The notes under the pieces were generated by a model that saw nothing but the letters and a program-made list of their open reading frames with translations, was not told the origin of the DNA and did no database searches. A program made the position numbers and the translations under genes. Shown piece after piece: positions 1-9,841 of a stretch of 64,000 nt of DNA. The first letter of the stretch is position 1. The number at the start of each line of letters is the position of its first letter. Source of the DNA: Trichosporon coremiiforme (lineage: Eukaryota > Basidiomycota > Tremellomycetes > Trichosporonales > Trichosporonaceae); NCBI GenBank assembly GCA_039545355.1, contig BCJJ01000005.1, positions 1,549,008 to 1,613,007 of the forward strand. The letters run 5' to 3'.

Positions 1-903
1 GAGTCGCCCCGCATTCTCTATCTCGGACAGCGCCTCGAGGTAGTCGCCGAACAGATACGTGCCCCAGAAGAGGCGGTACTGGGTGCTCTGCCAGGTGGCG
101 CGGAGGCGCTTGATCGTATCGCCGAAGCGCTCCTCGAACTCGGCCTCGCGGCCAACCGGCGGAGACGTCGGGACATGGTACAGCACGTCCATGCCGAAGG
201 ACCAGAAGCGGTGCCACTCCTGCACGAGCCGGCCGAAGGCCGCGCACAGCTCTGAGCGTGTGCAGTGCTGCTGCCGAATCGTCCAGATAGGCGACGTAGG
301 AGTCGACGTTGGTGTGGCTGACGTACCGGGGGCGGGCGAACTGGCCTCAGCCACAGGGGTCGACGCCGGGGGTGTCGGGGGTGTTGACGTTGAGGGTGCC
401 GCGACTGTGCTCGATTCGACGTATCCGGCGTCCTCGTACACGAATGATGTCAGATACACAGGTTCTCGGGGGCGGAACGCGTTCAGCAGACGCCGCGCCG
501 CACCCTGGGACGTGCTGGGCGCGGAGAGGTAGTATGCGACCGTGTCTGGGTGCGACGCCGTGCGCGCCGTGCCGCCGGCAGGGTCCGCACGCGAGTCGGA
601 GGCACGAGCGGCGTGGGTGGTATCGGCGGTGGAAGCGGAACGTGAGTGGCAAAAGGAAGAAGTGGAGGCCGCCGCGGTGGGGGCCGAAGTGGGGGCGGAG
701 GTCGAGTCGGAGCGAGAGTCGGAGTGCAGCGCTAAGCTGAGCGAGTGGTGTTGTCGGCGTATCACGTGCGCGCTCTCGATCCCAGAGTCAAACGGTGACG
801 GCTTCAGCACAAAGTCGGCGGGATAATGCCAGTGCGGGTACGCGTCGAGATATTTGACTTTTGGTCGGGGGCGGGGTGCTGGTCCGGCAGCGAGGGCGTT
901 CAT
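1..903 (-). CDS. hypothetical protein, 3' end cut by window edge
   Basis: An uninterrupted minus-strand frame of 301 codons runs from an ATG at 901-903 to the window edge without a stop, so the C-terminus is missing. The ATG sits in a favourable context (preceded by CAACAACAACA). The N-terminus is Pro/Arg-rich (MNALAAGPAPRPRPKVKYLD). Residues about 60-120 and 165-200 are Ser/Thr/Ala/Pro-rich low-complexity stretches, probably disordered. The last 90 residues become hydrophobic and aromatic with a structured look (EWHRFWSFGMDVLYH, TQYRLFWGTYLFGDYLEAL), which is why I accept the frame as coding. I do not recognise a family or catalytic motif, and no signal peptide is seen. Introns in the missing part cannot be excluded. 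Confidence 0.6.
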   Translation of the reverse strand, partial: MNALAAGPAPRPRPKVKYLDAYPHWHYPADFVLKPSPFDSGIESAHVIRRQHHSLSLALHSDSRSDSTSAPTSAPTAAASTSSFCHSRSASTADTTHAARASDSRADPAGGTARTASHPDTVAYYLSAPSTSQGAARRLLNAFRPREPVYLTSFVYEDAGYVESSTVAAPSTSTPPTPPASTPVAEASSPAPGTSATPTSTPTSPIWTIRQQHCTRSELCAAFGRLVQEWHRFWSFGMDVLYHVPTSPPVGREAEFEERFGDTIKRLRATWQSTQYRLFWGTYLFGDYLEALSEIENAGRL

Positions 904-3530
904 TGTTGTTGTTTGTTGTTCGCGACTTGGCTTCGGCTCTGCAGCTAGTCGTCGTGGTCGAGTCGTGTGTGTCGCCTGTGAGAGGTATGGTTATGTCTAG
1001 CACTGTGGTGCTGGCAAGTTCTTGTTCTTCAGAGACGGGCGTCACCTGCACCGGAGCTCTTATGTATCCTACGCTGCGGCTCGTAGATTCCCCGTTTGAT
1101 GCGGTGCTCCCCTGGCAACCTGAGCTGCGGCGCCGCGCACACGCGTTGCTCCTCCCTGCTCCTCTCCCCTCTCATTCCTGACGAAACGAACACATGAGAT
1201 ACCCACAAACCACACGTTTCGATCTGACGTTTATCGGTCCCCCAAGTCCGCGACAATAGCGCTTAGTCAGATTACCATAACCCTTGATTTGTTTTGGCCT
1301 AGTGCTTAGTCACGGACCCTGCCGCCGCATACCCTTTGCACTCCTCCGTATGATTCTCCGTAGCCTGGCGTCGCGTTCGACTCACTCGGCAGATCTTGAT
1401 CATCGCATACGTCGAATCGCCGCACTTTAGCTCAGTCAGCAACGAGCCTGGCCAAAGCGCCAAGCAGGAGGGTCTGCATGTAAGCCCACCGCGGCCCGAG
1501 TCCAGAGCGAGAGCCTGTGCGAACGCCGCAGGCCGATCAGCCGACACTGAGCGAGGGGAAGGACTCTGCGACGCTGCGCCGCTGGGCCTTGCGTTGGCGC
1601 CTCCCCGTTTCGTGCCAACATGTAACGCTGGCGCGATCACAGATTGCCCGTGCTCCATGCTCTGCCGTAGCGGTTCCTGCGGGGACCACTTGGTGGATCG
1701 GTGGCGACCAGCATCGTGTTTTTCGAGTTTTCACTACAGATACCCTAGACGCCTCCAAGGATCCCAGGGTGTCGTAACGATGGACCCGCTGGCGCCAGGT
1801 GCCTTATCCGACGAGTGCTGCGGGAATCCGAAGCCAGCGCTAGGATAGCTAGGATAGCCTCTCTGCGACGCTGCGAAGGACGCAGTCGGAGCTGCGGCCC
1901 CTGCAACGTCTCGTGATCGGCGTGAGGAACCAAGTGGGCAGGAAGAAGGTGTCACGAGTTGTTATGTTGGAGCCGGCCGGTCAGGCCGATCAAAAGCCCG
2001 GTGCGCCGATGCTATCTTGAGCTTCTGTCGGTTCGGTGGGTTCTCTGGGTGTTCCGGGCGTTCTGCGTCAAGTTCTGAGCGTCCGGGGGTTAAGCGTTTA
2101 TGCTTCACCCCGTACGCCGTGGACCCGAAAATTTCCTGACTGGGTCATCCAGGGTTCACTCAGGGTGGGAGACCCTGGGGGACAGTCGACCTGTGATAAG
2201 ATTAGTTTGCTTCCTTCGTCCGCCCTCTCCAGTCGACGACTTCTCCATCACCGCGGCAGTCACCATACGTCATGCGATGCGAGAGTGTATCGCATGCTGC
2301 AACCCGCGCGCGACTTGCAGGGTACACTAACACGCTGCGTTGGGAGTCCGAACAAGAAATTGGGAAACGGCCCCCGTTCCTGTCCAGGTCTGACAGCCTT
2401 TGACATGCCGGGTCCGACCCGGGTAACCACACCACCGGAGCACCGGACAGCGACCGCCGGACTTGCGCGGTTGGTTCCGTTACCTCATTCAACTCCAGCG
2501 ATTCATCTGCACCGACCGGGCAACGCGCACCGGCCGCATCGGCCGATCGGGGCTCTTGAGGCACATGTGCACTCGGGGTCACGGGTCTCGGATGCAGACA
2601 CGAGACCGCGTCTGGAACAAGTGAACGCCGCAGTGGAGAAGCGCGTCGCACCGGCGGTACAGGGTGCGGCGACCACCGAATGATCGGTGCGCTCGAGACT
2701 GCGGTACCTCACAGCCCCTTTCTCCTGATGAGCACGGCTTGGCTCACAGTGACACGCCGTGCGGCGCACAGACCGTATTGAGCGATTACTGGAATCCAAT
2801 CAGGCGTCACCTTGCGTGTGTCGGCGTTCCAGGCTTTCCACTTTGGTAAGCGGGGCGTAGCACATATCGAGGCTTGCGGGGAACAGGGGATAGGGGATGA
2901 AGGCCAGGTCACGCTCACTTGACGTTGCAGTTCAGCACAGTGCCGGATCGAAGGGGGAGGAAGGCGATCCCCCCTGTGTGAGGGCACTGCGTGTCAGCTC
3001 GGGAACTCTCCGCAGCGTGGATACCTGCTGGGTGTTTGCTGGAGAGCGCAGATGCAACAGTGACATCCAAAACGGCCAATCGGTGTCAACTAGCGAAATA
3101 AGGCGAACGGTGAAGCCAAGGTTGAAGATGCACTCCGTTGGAGGAAGATAGCCGCACTGCCTGATAAGTTGATTCCGTCGAGCATGTAGCCACTAGCCTG
3201 TACGCTAGCCTGTCTTGCCTTACCCAACGCCTCAACACCGCGAGAACGAAGCTGATCCTTGCCGATCCCTCCCAAGCGTGCACTTGAGACATCGAAAACT
3301 GAACTCCTGCCGATCAAACGAAATCTTCATGACCTGGAACGCCAACTTGTTGTGCGGCACGATCATCGAGCCTCCATCCCTCGAGCTTCTGCTGCGACCT
3401 CCCTGTGACAGCATACTGCGGTCGCAACATGCTCCGCCATCTTGCAGCCGACTGACTATCTGTCGGCCAACCTCGGCTGCATCGGTGTTCATGAACAAGT
3501 CAGACCACATGCTCACCAACTGCCAGCCAC
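904..3530. other. 2.6 kb stretch without a convincing gene
   Basis: Only short or compositionally poor open frames are present on either strand; the longest (about 2036-2683, plus) is Arg/Pro/His-rich in the way antisense or random GC-rich frames are, and it has no recognisable domain. No tRNA, rRNA or obvious tandem repeat was seen. The stretch may contain the promoter of the leftmost gene and non-coding transcripts, but the sequence does not show which. Confidence 0.4.
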
Positions 3531-4616
3531 ATGAGCGGACCAGCCTCCATCTCAGATTTTCCCATTGATCTGCTGCGGATGGTCTCAATAGCGTCGCCAC
3601 TCGCCATCAAGCCATTCAGATTGACCTGTAAAAACAAACGTATAAACAAACCACCTCGTCTCCCCTTTCTTCCATGCATCACAACTTCTCTCAAAGTTCT
3701 CTGCTTACGGCATTCGGACTACAAGCTCCTCATGAACACCGTCACAACGTACCTCCAGAAGTGGATTGAGGAGGAGCTCGAGAAGGCCGCCTACCAGCCT
3801 GGCGGGACCTTCTTCCCTTCGAACCGCGACCACGCCGCCGCTTTCTGCGCCAAGTCCCACCCCTCTTCGCACACGGAACACAATGTCTTCGTTCGCAACC
3901 GGCACAAGCCGATCGCACGCATCGCCCGTGCCTCCCAGAAGCCGACTAGTTTCTTCGCCAGCCTCTCCCCTCCACCATACCTCTTCACTTCGTTCTATTA
4001 CACCACAAGTCAGGGGAGGCGGACCTCGCGCTCTCGTGCCGATCTGTGCTCTGCCTACGCCACGCTCCAAGCCGATCTCGCCGACACGTACCGGCGCCTG
4101 ACCGCCCTCTCTCACATCTACAACCTGCCCTTCATGGGCGTCGTCGCAGGCCCGATGGTACGGTTCGAGTCGGCGTTTCGCTGCCGAGTGCGCGCGCTCG
4201 AGAAACGTTGCGCAGCCATCATAGAGCGGCAGGAGTGGGCCCTGGACCTCTTCGCATCGTACCTTGCCCACTTGCACCATTTGGAAGAGTATGGCACGCT
4301 TCCCCAGCAATGGAGGGAGTACCTCGGGCTCGACGCGGAGATGGTCCGCCTCCCGCACTCTCAGGAGAGCATCTGGCTCGTAGACGGGATGGACGACTAT
4401 GCCTTCCGCGCGGCGAGGCTTGTGAATGGCTCTGGACTGCCGGCGGAGGTGCGGAGACTGTGCGCAGAAGTTGAGGAGGTTGCGGAGGAGATGTTGTCAC
4501 AGAAGGGATACGGTGCTGAGGTCGCACGACGGTTCCTCCCTCGGCCAGGCAAGAAGGGGCGGCCACACGTCAGGGCGCCTCCGGCTTACGAGCCGCCTCC
4601 TCCGTACACCCCGTAG
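3531..4616 (+). CDS. protein with weak F-box-like N-terminus and PPxY tail
   Basis: An open frame of 361 codons ends at TAG 4614-4616. The first residues (ISDFPIDLLRMV, then KPFRLTCKN) resemble an F-box (short Leu/Pro helix followed by a Cys-Lys turn), though weakly. The middle is alpha-helical in character (SAYATLQADLADTYRRL, RRLCAEVEEVAEEML). The tail carries two overlapping proline motifs, PPAY and PPPY (PPAYEPPPPYTP), which in known proteins bind WW domains such as those of Rsp5/Nedd4 ubiquitin ligases. An F-box-like start plus PPxY tail would hint at ubiquitin-pathway contact, which is inference only. An intron is possible near 3633-3697 (GTAAAA ... CTCAAAG) and would stay in frame. An in-frame ATG at 3732 is the alternative start. 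Confidence 0.55.
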   Translation: MSGPASISDFPIDLLRMVSIASPLAIKPFRLTCKNKRINKPPRLPFLPCITTSLKVLCLRHSDYKLLMNTVTTYLQKWIEEELEKAAYQPGGTFFPSNRDHAAAFCAKSHPSSHTEHNVFVRNRHKPIARIARASQKPTSFFASLSPPPYLFTSFYYTTSQGRRTSRSRADLCSAYATLQADLADTYRRLTALSHIYNLPFMGVVAGPMVRFESAFRCRVRALEKRCAAIIERQEWALDLFASYLAHLHHLEEYGTLPQQWREYLGLDAEMVRLPHSQESIWLVDGMDDYAFRAARLVNGSGLPAEVRRLCAEVEEVAEEMLSQKGYGAEVARRFLPRPGKKGRPHVRAPPAYEPPPPYTP

Positions 4617-4856
4617 TAATATGCATAACTACTCGAGAAGACTGTCGCTGCAAGACGTCGCAAGGTGACGTCACTGATAAGATTGGCTTTGAGCAGTTAC
4701 TTTGCGTCCACTAGCGCTACGAGCTCTCGACTCCAAACGCAGTCCCGCGGCCTGCAGATGATCTACATGCACACCGCGCTCTTGACGCACGACAATCCGG
4801 AGGCTGGCGTCGCCCTCGCCATTTCTCGCATGCACGAAGTCTCCGAGGAGAACTGG

Positions 4857-4868
4857 AAGAGAAAAAGA
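4857..4868 (-). terminator. Pol III oligo-T terminator of tRNA-Val
   Basis: On the minus strand the sequence immediately after the tRNA discriminator base reads TCTTTTTCTCTT. A run of five T residues within a few nucleotides of the 3' end is the standard RNA polymerase III stop signal. Confidence 0.75.
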
Positions 4869-4953
4869 TGACCTCTGGCGGGGTCGAACCGCCGACCTTA
4901 TGCGTAAGACACAAGTGTTAAGCATACGCTCTAACCAACTGAGCTAAGTGGCC
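4869..4953 (-). tRNA. tRNA-Val (anticodon AAC) with 11-nt intron
   Basis: The reverse complement folds as a complete cloverleaf: a 7-bp acceptor (one A-A mismatch), T8-A9, D-arm GCTCAGTTGGTTAGAGC, anticodon stem TATGC/GCATA, variable loop AGGTC, T-arm GGCGG-TTCGACC-CCGCC and an A discriminator. The anticodon loop begins TTAACA, giving anticodon AAC (valine), and is enlarged to 18 nt. Placing an 11-nt intron (CTTGTGTCTTA) after nucleotide 37, the canonical position, restores a 7-nt loop. The TTAACAC loop matches eukaryotic tRNA-Val. A TTTTT run directly downstream (minus strand, about 4862-4866) is a Pol III terminator. Internal A and B boxes are present in the D- and T-arms. Confidence 0.93.
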
Positions 4954-6188
4954 CTAATCTTTAGGCACGTGAAGGGCGCCGGACTCAGGGCCAGGGCGCA
5001 GCGGCGGGGAGTGCGAGGGCGTAGCTGGTTCCAGTATTTCGAGCTCACAAGCGGCTACAGTGCTGCAGACGAAGAACTGGGAGGGATTCGTAGTCAAAAG
5101 ACGGAGCAACTGCTACTCAGGAGACTGCACCGCTAGTAGTTACTGGGTTTTGGCAGAATATCTGAGCATGTGGCATGTGAGTGGGCAAGCGGGCACATCG
5201 TGACCAACAACGCCTCTTTCCGTACGCATGAAGATTGCATTGTCCACCTCAAACCTCCGAGGATACTGTCACAGGCAGTCTGAGCCCAGCGAGATGAATC
5301 AGTGGCGAGAGCATGCTGCGACACAGCTACGGTGACTGGGCGCGTTCTCACGCTGGCTGTATATGCACAGAGCCGGGGATGCCCAGAGTGCTCCCTCAGC
5401 TGTGGTCAGCCCTCCGACTCCGAACGTGGATGCGCACTCTCGGGTCAACTGACACCACATCAAGCAGGGCCGAGTGCAAGCTCTGCTCCCGTCGTCGTTG
5501 ACGTTCGCCTCACCGCGGCATGGACCATGGGCATCCTGTCCGCCACTACAGACCAAATCTTATCAGCTGTGCCTGAGTCGCAGGGAGTGGCGCCGATAAG
5601 CTCAGCGGCCTGGGAGATAGAAGGGGGCTGCACTGGTCATGGAAATTGGATGAGTGCTGCTGGTAACGGAATGGCCGTGTGCGCAGGATTGTGTGCGGGC
5701 ATTTTCTGTGCCAACAGGACGGCCACCTTGCTCTTTGTAGAGGCGCGCGGTAAGAGAGGCTCAGTCGATGCCTTGACAGCTCAAGGATTGACGGCAAAAG
5801 CGAGTCCCGCCCGCCGCTCCCACACCAGATGCAAACGCGACGCTCCGCCAACACGGTCGCGAACTCGCTCGTTCCCTTCTCGAATCCTGGTCTCATCTCT
5901 CCTAGGAATCGATTTCCCCGAATGCAACGAAACGGAACTTGCATTGTCCATTGCAAACCTTAGCAGTCCGGCTCCATGTCTGGGTAGAGTGTGCAGCGGA
6001 CCTGTTGAGAATAAGCTCTAGCTCGCGGGAGCGGCTTGTTCTCCATCAAACAATGGCCCATCGTTACTGAAGTAACGCTGAGCGCGAACGGCACCCGGCG
6101 GCCCCCGGCGGGCCGCTAGGACAAGGCCATGGCTCACTCTCACTAGTACTTAAGTAGCCAGAGACGTCGGTCAGTTGATGCATGTTCT
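4954..6188. other. intergenic stretch, no convincing gene
   Basis: This lies between the 5' end of the tRNA and the 3' end of the lectin-like gene. Open frames exist on both strands (for example 5302-6021 plus) but they are unsupported by domain, splice or start context. A short GC-rich inverted element (cccggcggcccccggcggg) is visible near 6092-6112; I cannot assign it a role. Confidence 0.35.
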
Positions 6189-6811
6189 TCATTCTAGTTC
6201 TCCTCCTCCATACCAGTGCAACTCAACACGGACCCTCCAGGCCTGGTCCTTGTTGCACGAGCACTCCCAGATCTGCAGACTGGCGGGGCCCGTTGGCGGT
6301 GTAGACGATACCGCCAGGAACGTCGAGACAGAAGTTAGTGCCTGCGAGCTTGACCTGGCCATTCGCTACGATCCACTCTTGGGGCGGTGATTGTCGATGC
6401 ACTGCCAGAGCTTGACGATGGCACCATTGTGCGGGTCTGGGGTCAGTCCGCCCCACGCTCACCCAGTCACTCACCGAGCCCGGCATCGACGCAGAAAGTT
6501 CCCTCGGGACGATCTACAGTCGCCTGAAGGTGGCCGCTTTTGCCCGGCGTGAAGCGGAGGGATGAGCCAGTGTAAATAGTCTTACCGCGTAGACTGCCAT
6601 CAGACGCGCCGCCGCGGTGCACTCACAGTGAGATGCGATCGCCGTTCTTGTACGTCATTGGGAACTTGCCAACCTCGTAGCTGGGAAAGTAGAAATCGTT
6701 CGAGTCGTTGTACGGCGCCAACGGATCGGGGTTCCACTGCAAGTGGCGCCAGGATTCCTGCGCGAACGCTGCCGTCGCGAGCGCTGTGAGGTAAATGAGT
6801 GTCGAGAACAT
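6189..6811 (-). pseudogene. secreted ricin-B-type (CBM13-like) lectin, last exon frame-disrupted
   Basis: Exon 1 (6627-6811) starts with a clear signal peptide (MFSTLIYLTALATAAFAQ). A 33-nt intron follows, then exon 2 (6475-6593), a 38-nt intron, and exon 3 (6189-6436). Exons 2 and 3 encode a beta-trefoil carbohydrate-binding pattern (GTFCVDAGL, IVKLWQCIDN, then QVKLAGTNFCLDVPGG), as in fungal secreted ricin-B-lectin-type proteins. This is a sugar-binding module and no toxin catalytic chain is present. In exon 3 the reading shifts twice, at C-runs lying on plus-strand 6381-6384 and 6285-6288. The literal frame stops early at 6366-6368, while conserved lectin sequence continues in a second frame and then returns to the first until TGA 6189-6191. 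The shifts are either sequencing homopolymer errors or a real decayed gene. A TATA-like TTTATATG element lies about 45 nt upstream. Confidence 0.62.
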
Positions 6812-6849
6812 GATGCGGATGCTGACCACCGTGCATTTCTATATGGTAT

Positions 6850-6862
6850 CGTGCTTTATATG
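6850..6862 (-). promoter_or_regulatory. TATA-like element of lectin gene
   Basis: The minus strand reads GCATATAAAGCAC here, about 40-50 nt upstream of the lectin ATG at 6811. Distance and sequence fit a TATA box with a short leader. This is a sequence match only. Confidence 0.45.
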
Positions 6863-7587
6863 CACGCAGCTGGGTGAGCCCACTGCCGTCACTGCCGTTC
6901 ACGCGCTCCACAGTGCGCGCCGAGGGCATTCAGCTCCGAAGGTGAATGGCATCGCTCACTATCAGTCAGCTGACGGGCTGCAATCGAGCGGCACAACGGG
7001 GGCAGAGCGGGTGTGGCACGGTTCAAGCATATTCACTCCGCTTCCGTCGTCGCTTCTGCAATGGTACGGAACCCCCAGTCCAAACCCCTCAGCGGGTACG
7101 TTCAACCCACTCAACAGGGACAGCACAGCTTCTCGGCGCAAGCCCGAATTCACAGAACATGACGGAACAGGTCTCGGTTCCGCGTTCGGTGACATGAGAA
7201 CCGTGATTGTCACCAGAGCTGTCGTCATCATCTCATCATGCCGCTGCCTTCTGCATTCACCCGAGCGCACCGCACGAAAGACTGGGTCTGGTGTTTCTCA
7301 CCAACAAGCGGTGTCAACGCTACCGCCGACGTTGGGGCGATACATGAGAGCTGTTAATTTCGGCCCGCCCCGCCCGCGTGATAGCTGCTTTAATGAATGA
7401 AACTGTCGCCTGGTCACCTGTCTCTCGGTCTCCGGCCGATCCCAAAGCCGGAGCCATACTCTGGTCCGGTAGAACCCTCGTCTCAACCAGACTCGCCTTT
7501 CCGTCTTTTTCGCCGCGCACAACCTCAAGCGTGCATTCTCTCTTTCACTTCTTACAAACTACTTCTGCAGACCTTCCCTCTATCTCG
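6863..7587. other. intergenic, promoter side of lectin gene
   Basis: No supported gene. The right half is rich in short pyrimidine tracts (about 7500-7590) that overlap the 3' flank of the neighbouring minus-strand enzyme gene. All open frames are short and lack splice support. Confidence 0.35.
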
Positions 7588-8724
7588 TCATGAACGCAAG
7601 TACTCTACGCTCTTGGGCCCCCACCTCACAGCAGCCTTGTACGTCCACATCCCCGGTGCGTTGCCCTTCTGCAGTCCTTCGATGGCGTCTGCGAACTGTG
7701 GCCCCAGTCCCTCAGCCTTAACCTGCGACAGGGGATAGAGATACGTCTTGAAGGAGAAGACGAGCGCCTTGGACTCGGGTAAGCGCATGAGCGTCTGGTG
7801 CTCGACGCGGAGGTGGGCCAGAGACACATCGACGCTGTCAGGGTCGACGTTCTCCTGGTCCTCGCCGACAATGTGGTTGCTCCCACTGTTGAACAGGACG
7901 CCGTCGACCTGCACCGCCCAGTTCATTCTTTTCACGGGCTTGCCGACCTGGACTTTGCTGAAGAAACGCTCCATGCTGGGCCCAATCCTCTCGTAGCTGG
8001 GCACGGGGGCGTGGATCGCACCCAAGCCTTTGCCGAGCTTGGAAGCTGGGTCAAAGCCCGAAGGAAAGCAGCACACGAAGCCGACACACCGGTGTCCCGC
8101 CGGCTCCTGGACGAGGACGAAGAAGTCCTCCTCGACCGTCGTCGCGATGTTCTGCAGCGCCTCGGAGGGATCAGAGACAGAGAGAGGGAAGTGCGCCCCG
8201 TTCAGCTTGTTGTGCAGCTGGTTCGCCTTGGTCGTGAAAATGTCCGGATAACGCGCAGGGAGATAGCTGTACAGCATCTTGTACAGGTCCAAGACGGGCG
8301 CTTCGCCGCCGGGAACGACGCCGTGCACGCCCCGGCCCTTCTCGGCGAGAAGACGGGCGCGCAGGGACAGACGCGACGTGAAGTCGCTGTCGATCGTGAT
8401 CCAGTCGCTGGGGGTGGCGTTCTTGAGCGCTGCGTGTTTAGTCAGTTGTCGTGTCCTCTCCTTCCCATTGCGTTTCCACCATTGGCCTTCGGCTGGCAAC
8501 GCCGTGGTCTAGCGTTGGAGAAACGTACCCATGGTAATGTGGTAGATCGGCTTGAATGGCCGGTGCTGCGCGGGCCCCCGGGCCCATCCGCCGCTCATAG
8601 GCTCAATGGGTCCGAGGCCGGTCTCCACTGCCCTCGAAGTCGACTTGGACGCATAGTAATACTTGTATCCGGCGTAACAAGCGAGAAGGAGCAGAACGAG
8701 GGAAAGCTCGGCGAGGATCGGCAT
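7588..8724 (-). CDS. DUF3445 heme-dependent oxidative N-demethylase-like protein
   Basis: Two exons (8529-8724 and 7588-8429) joined over a 99-nt intron encode 345 residues. The N-terminus is a membrane anchor (LAELSLVLLLLACYAGYKYYY). The body has the hallmarks of the DUF3445 family: a conserved PFKPIYHITMG start, a central DFFVLVQE strand followed by GFVCCFPSGFDP, and the signature RVEHQTLMRLPESKALVF followed by FKTYLYPL. Family members in fungi and bacteria are related to heme-dependent oxidative N-demethylases acting on small methylated amines. Substrate and activity in this organism are inference. Anchoring at a membrane with the domain in the cytosol or lumen is suggested by the single N-terminal segment. 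The long plus-strand frame opposite (7798-9009) is a shadow. Confidence 0.85.
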
Positions 8725-9841
8725 TCTTCGCCCTGGCGGCTTGGGTTGTCGGAGATGGCCGAGTGGCGAGTGGGATCCGGTTTGCGATGTGATGGAGTGT
8801 CTGTAGGTGTGCCCGTGTGCTGGGAGGCGGATAGGTCAGCGAGGAGGGGGTCAGTGATGGCGAGCAGAGATAGAGCGATGGGGAGAAGAGACAGGGCAAC
8901 GAGATCTTTAAGTACGTCCGGGAACTTGAAAAGGGTTTCGACGAGTTGGCCGAGGCATGCAGTAAATCTCGAGTCAGACGACCGGTTTGTACGCACACGA
9001 CGGAAATAACGTTACCCTCAGACTCTTCCTCTGATCTCCTGCCTCTGAGCGTGGAGTGAGGGAGATTTGGAGATGAGCCGCGGTGTCCCTTATCCTCCCT
9101 TCTTCACTCCCTCAGCTGACGTCGTTACGGTGCCTGCATGCCTGAACGTGAACGCCGCCAGAAGGAATAAGAGGTGGGCGGCCACACGTCAGATTCCTCG
9201 CAATCCGGCTGAATAACCGATCCGACTCGAAGCTTCTCAACGCACCACTATGTTATCTCTACACTCTATTGCATATTGCAACCTCCTCAGACGTACTGAT
9301 GCCGCTGGCTCGTGCACTGCCAGATCATCACTGCTATCGTCAGTTTGAGCCCCTCCGAAGAGGGAGACTTTTCGGAACAGGGCCACTGTCGTACAGTACT
9401 ATCGTCATTCCTTCAGGACCTCCGATAGCCGCGGCAACTCGGCGTATCTTTCGTACAGTCCGTAACGGACTGCCTCCTTCCTCCCCTGTCTTCCTCTCTC
9501 CCTGCCTGCCGAAGTCGCCCGACTCGCACTCCGTTCTCGCCGAGGATATGTGCGCGTGTACGATTAATGCATAGTAATAAATGCGAGAATATAAGAGCCG
9601 GTAAAGAAAACGCGCGGAAATGCGGATTTGTCGCCGCTCACAGTCTCTATTGCGCGAAATCGGTGAGCGCGGGCGATCTCGCTTCGTGAGCGGCAACTGG
9701 GGATGGCCGCGGCGTACCGAGGTCGGCGGTCCAGCGGCTGTCTCTGATGCCAGCTTAGTGGCACGCAATAAACTGCGCGACGGGGACGTAGTCTGTATGT
9801 CAGCGTATTCCAGAACAGAAAGAGGGAGGGGGGAGCGAGCC
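8725..9841. other. intergenic between DUF3445 gene and Ca2+/H+ exchanger
   Basis: This holds the upstream region of the DUF3445 gene (to the left) and the 3' flank of the exchanger gene (to the right). No supported coding sequence was found. An AT-rich patch around 9560-9610 contains ATATAAGAGCC but no start codon with a credible frame follows it. Confidence 0.35.

Noticed and set aside
2036..2683. 215-codon plus-strand open frame
   Set aside because: Low-quality composition, no ATG context or family, and competing frames on both strands.
5302..6021. 239-codon plus-strand open frame
   Set aside because: No coding character, splice support or domain; overlapping minus frame is equally open.
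6189..6811. Reading the ricin-B-like domain as part of a toxin
   Set aside because: Only a secreted carbohydrate-binding beta-trefoil pattern is present; no catalytic toxin chain accompanies it, and such lectin modules are common in fungal secreted proteins.
7798..9009. 403-codon plus-strand open frame
   Set aside because: It is antisense to the spliced DUF3445 gene, has the Arg/Val/Asp-rich composition of a GC-rich shadow frame, and matches no domain.
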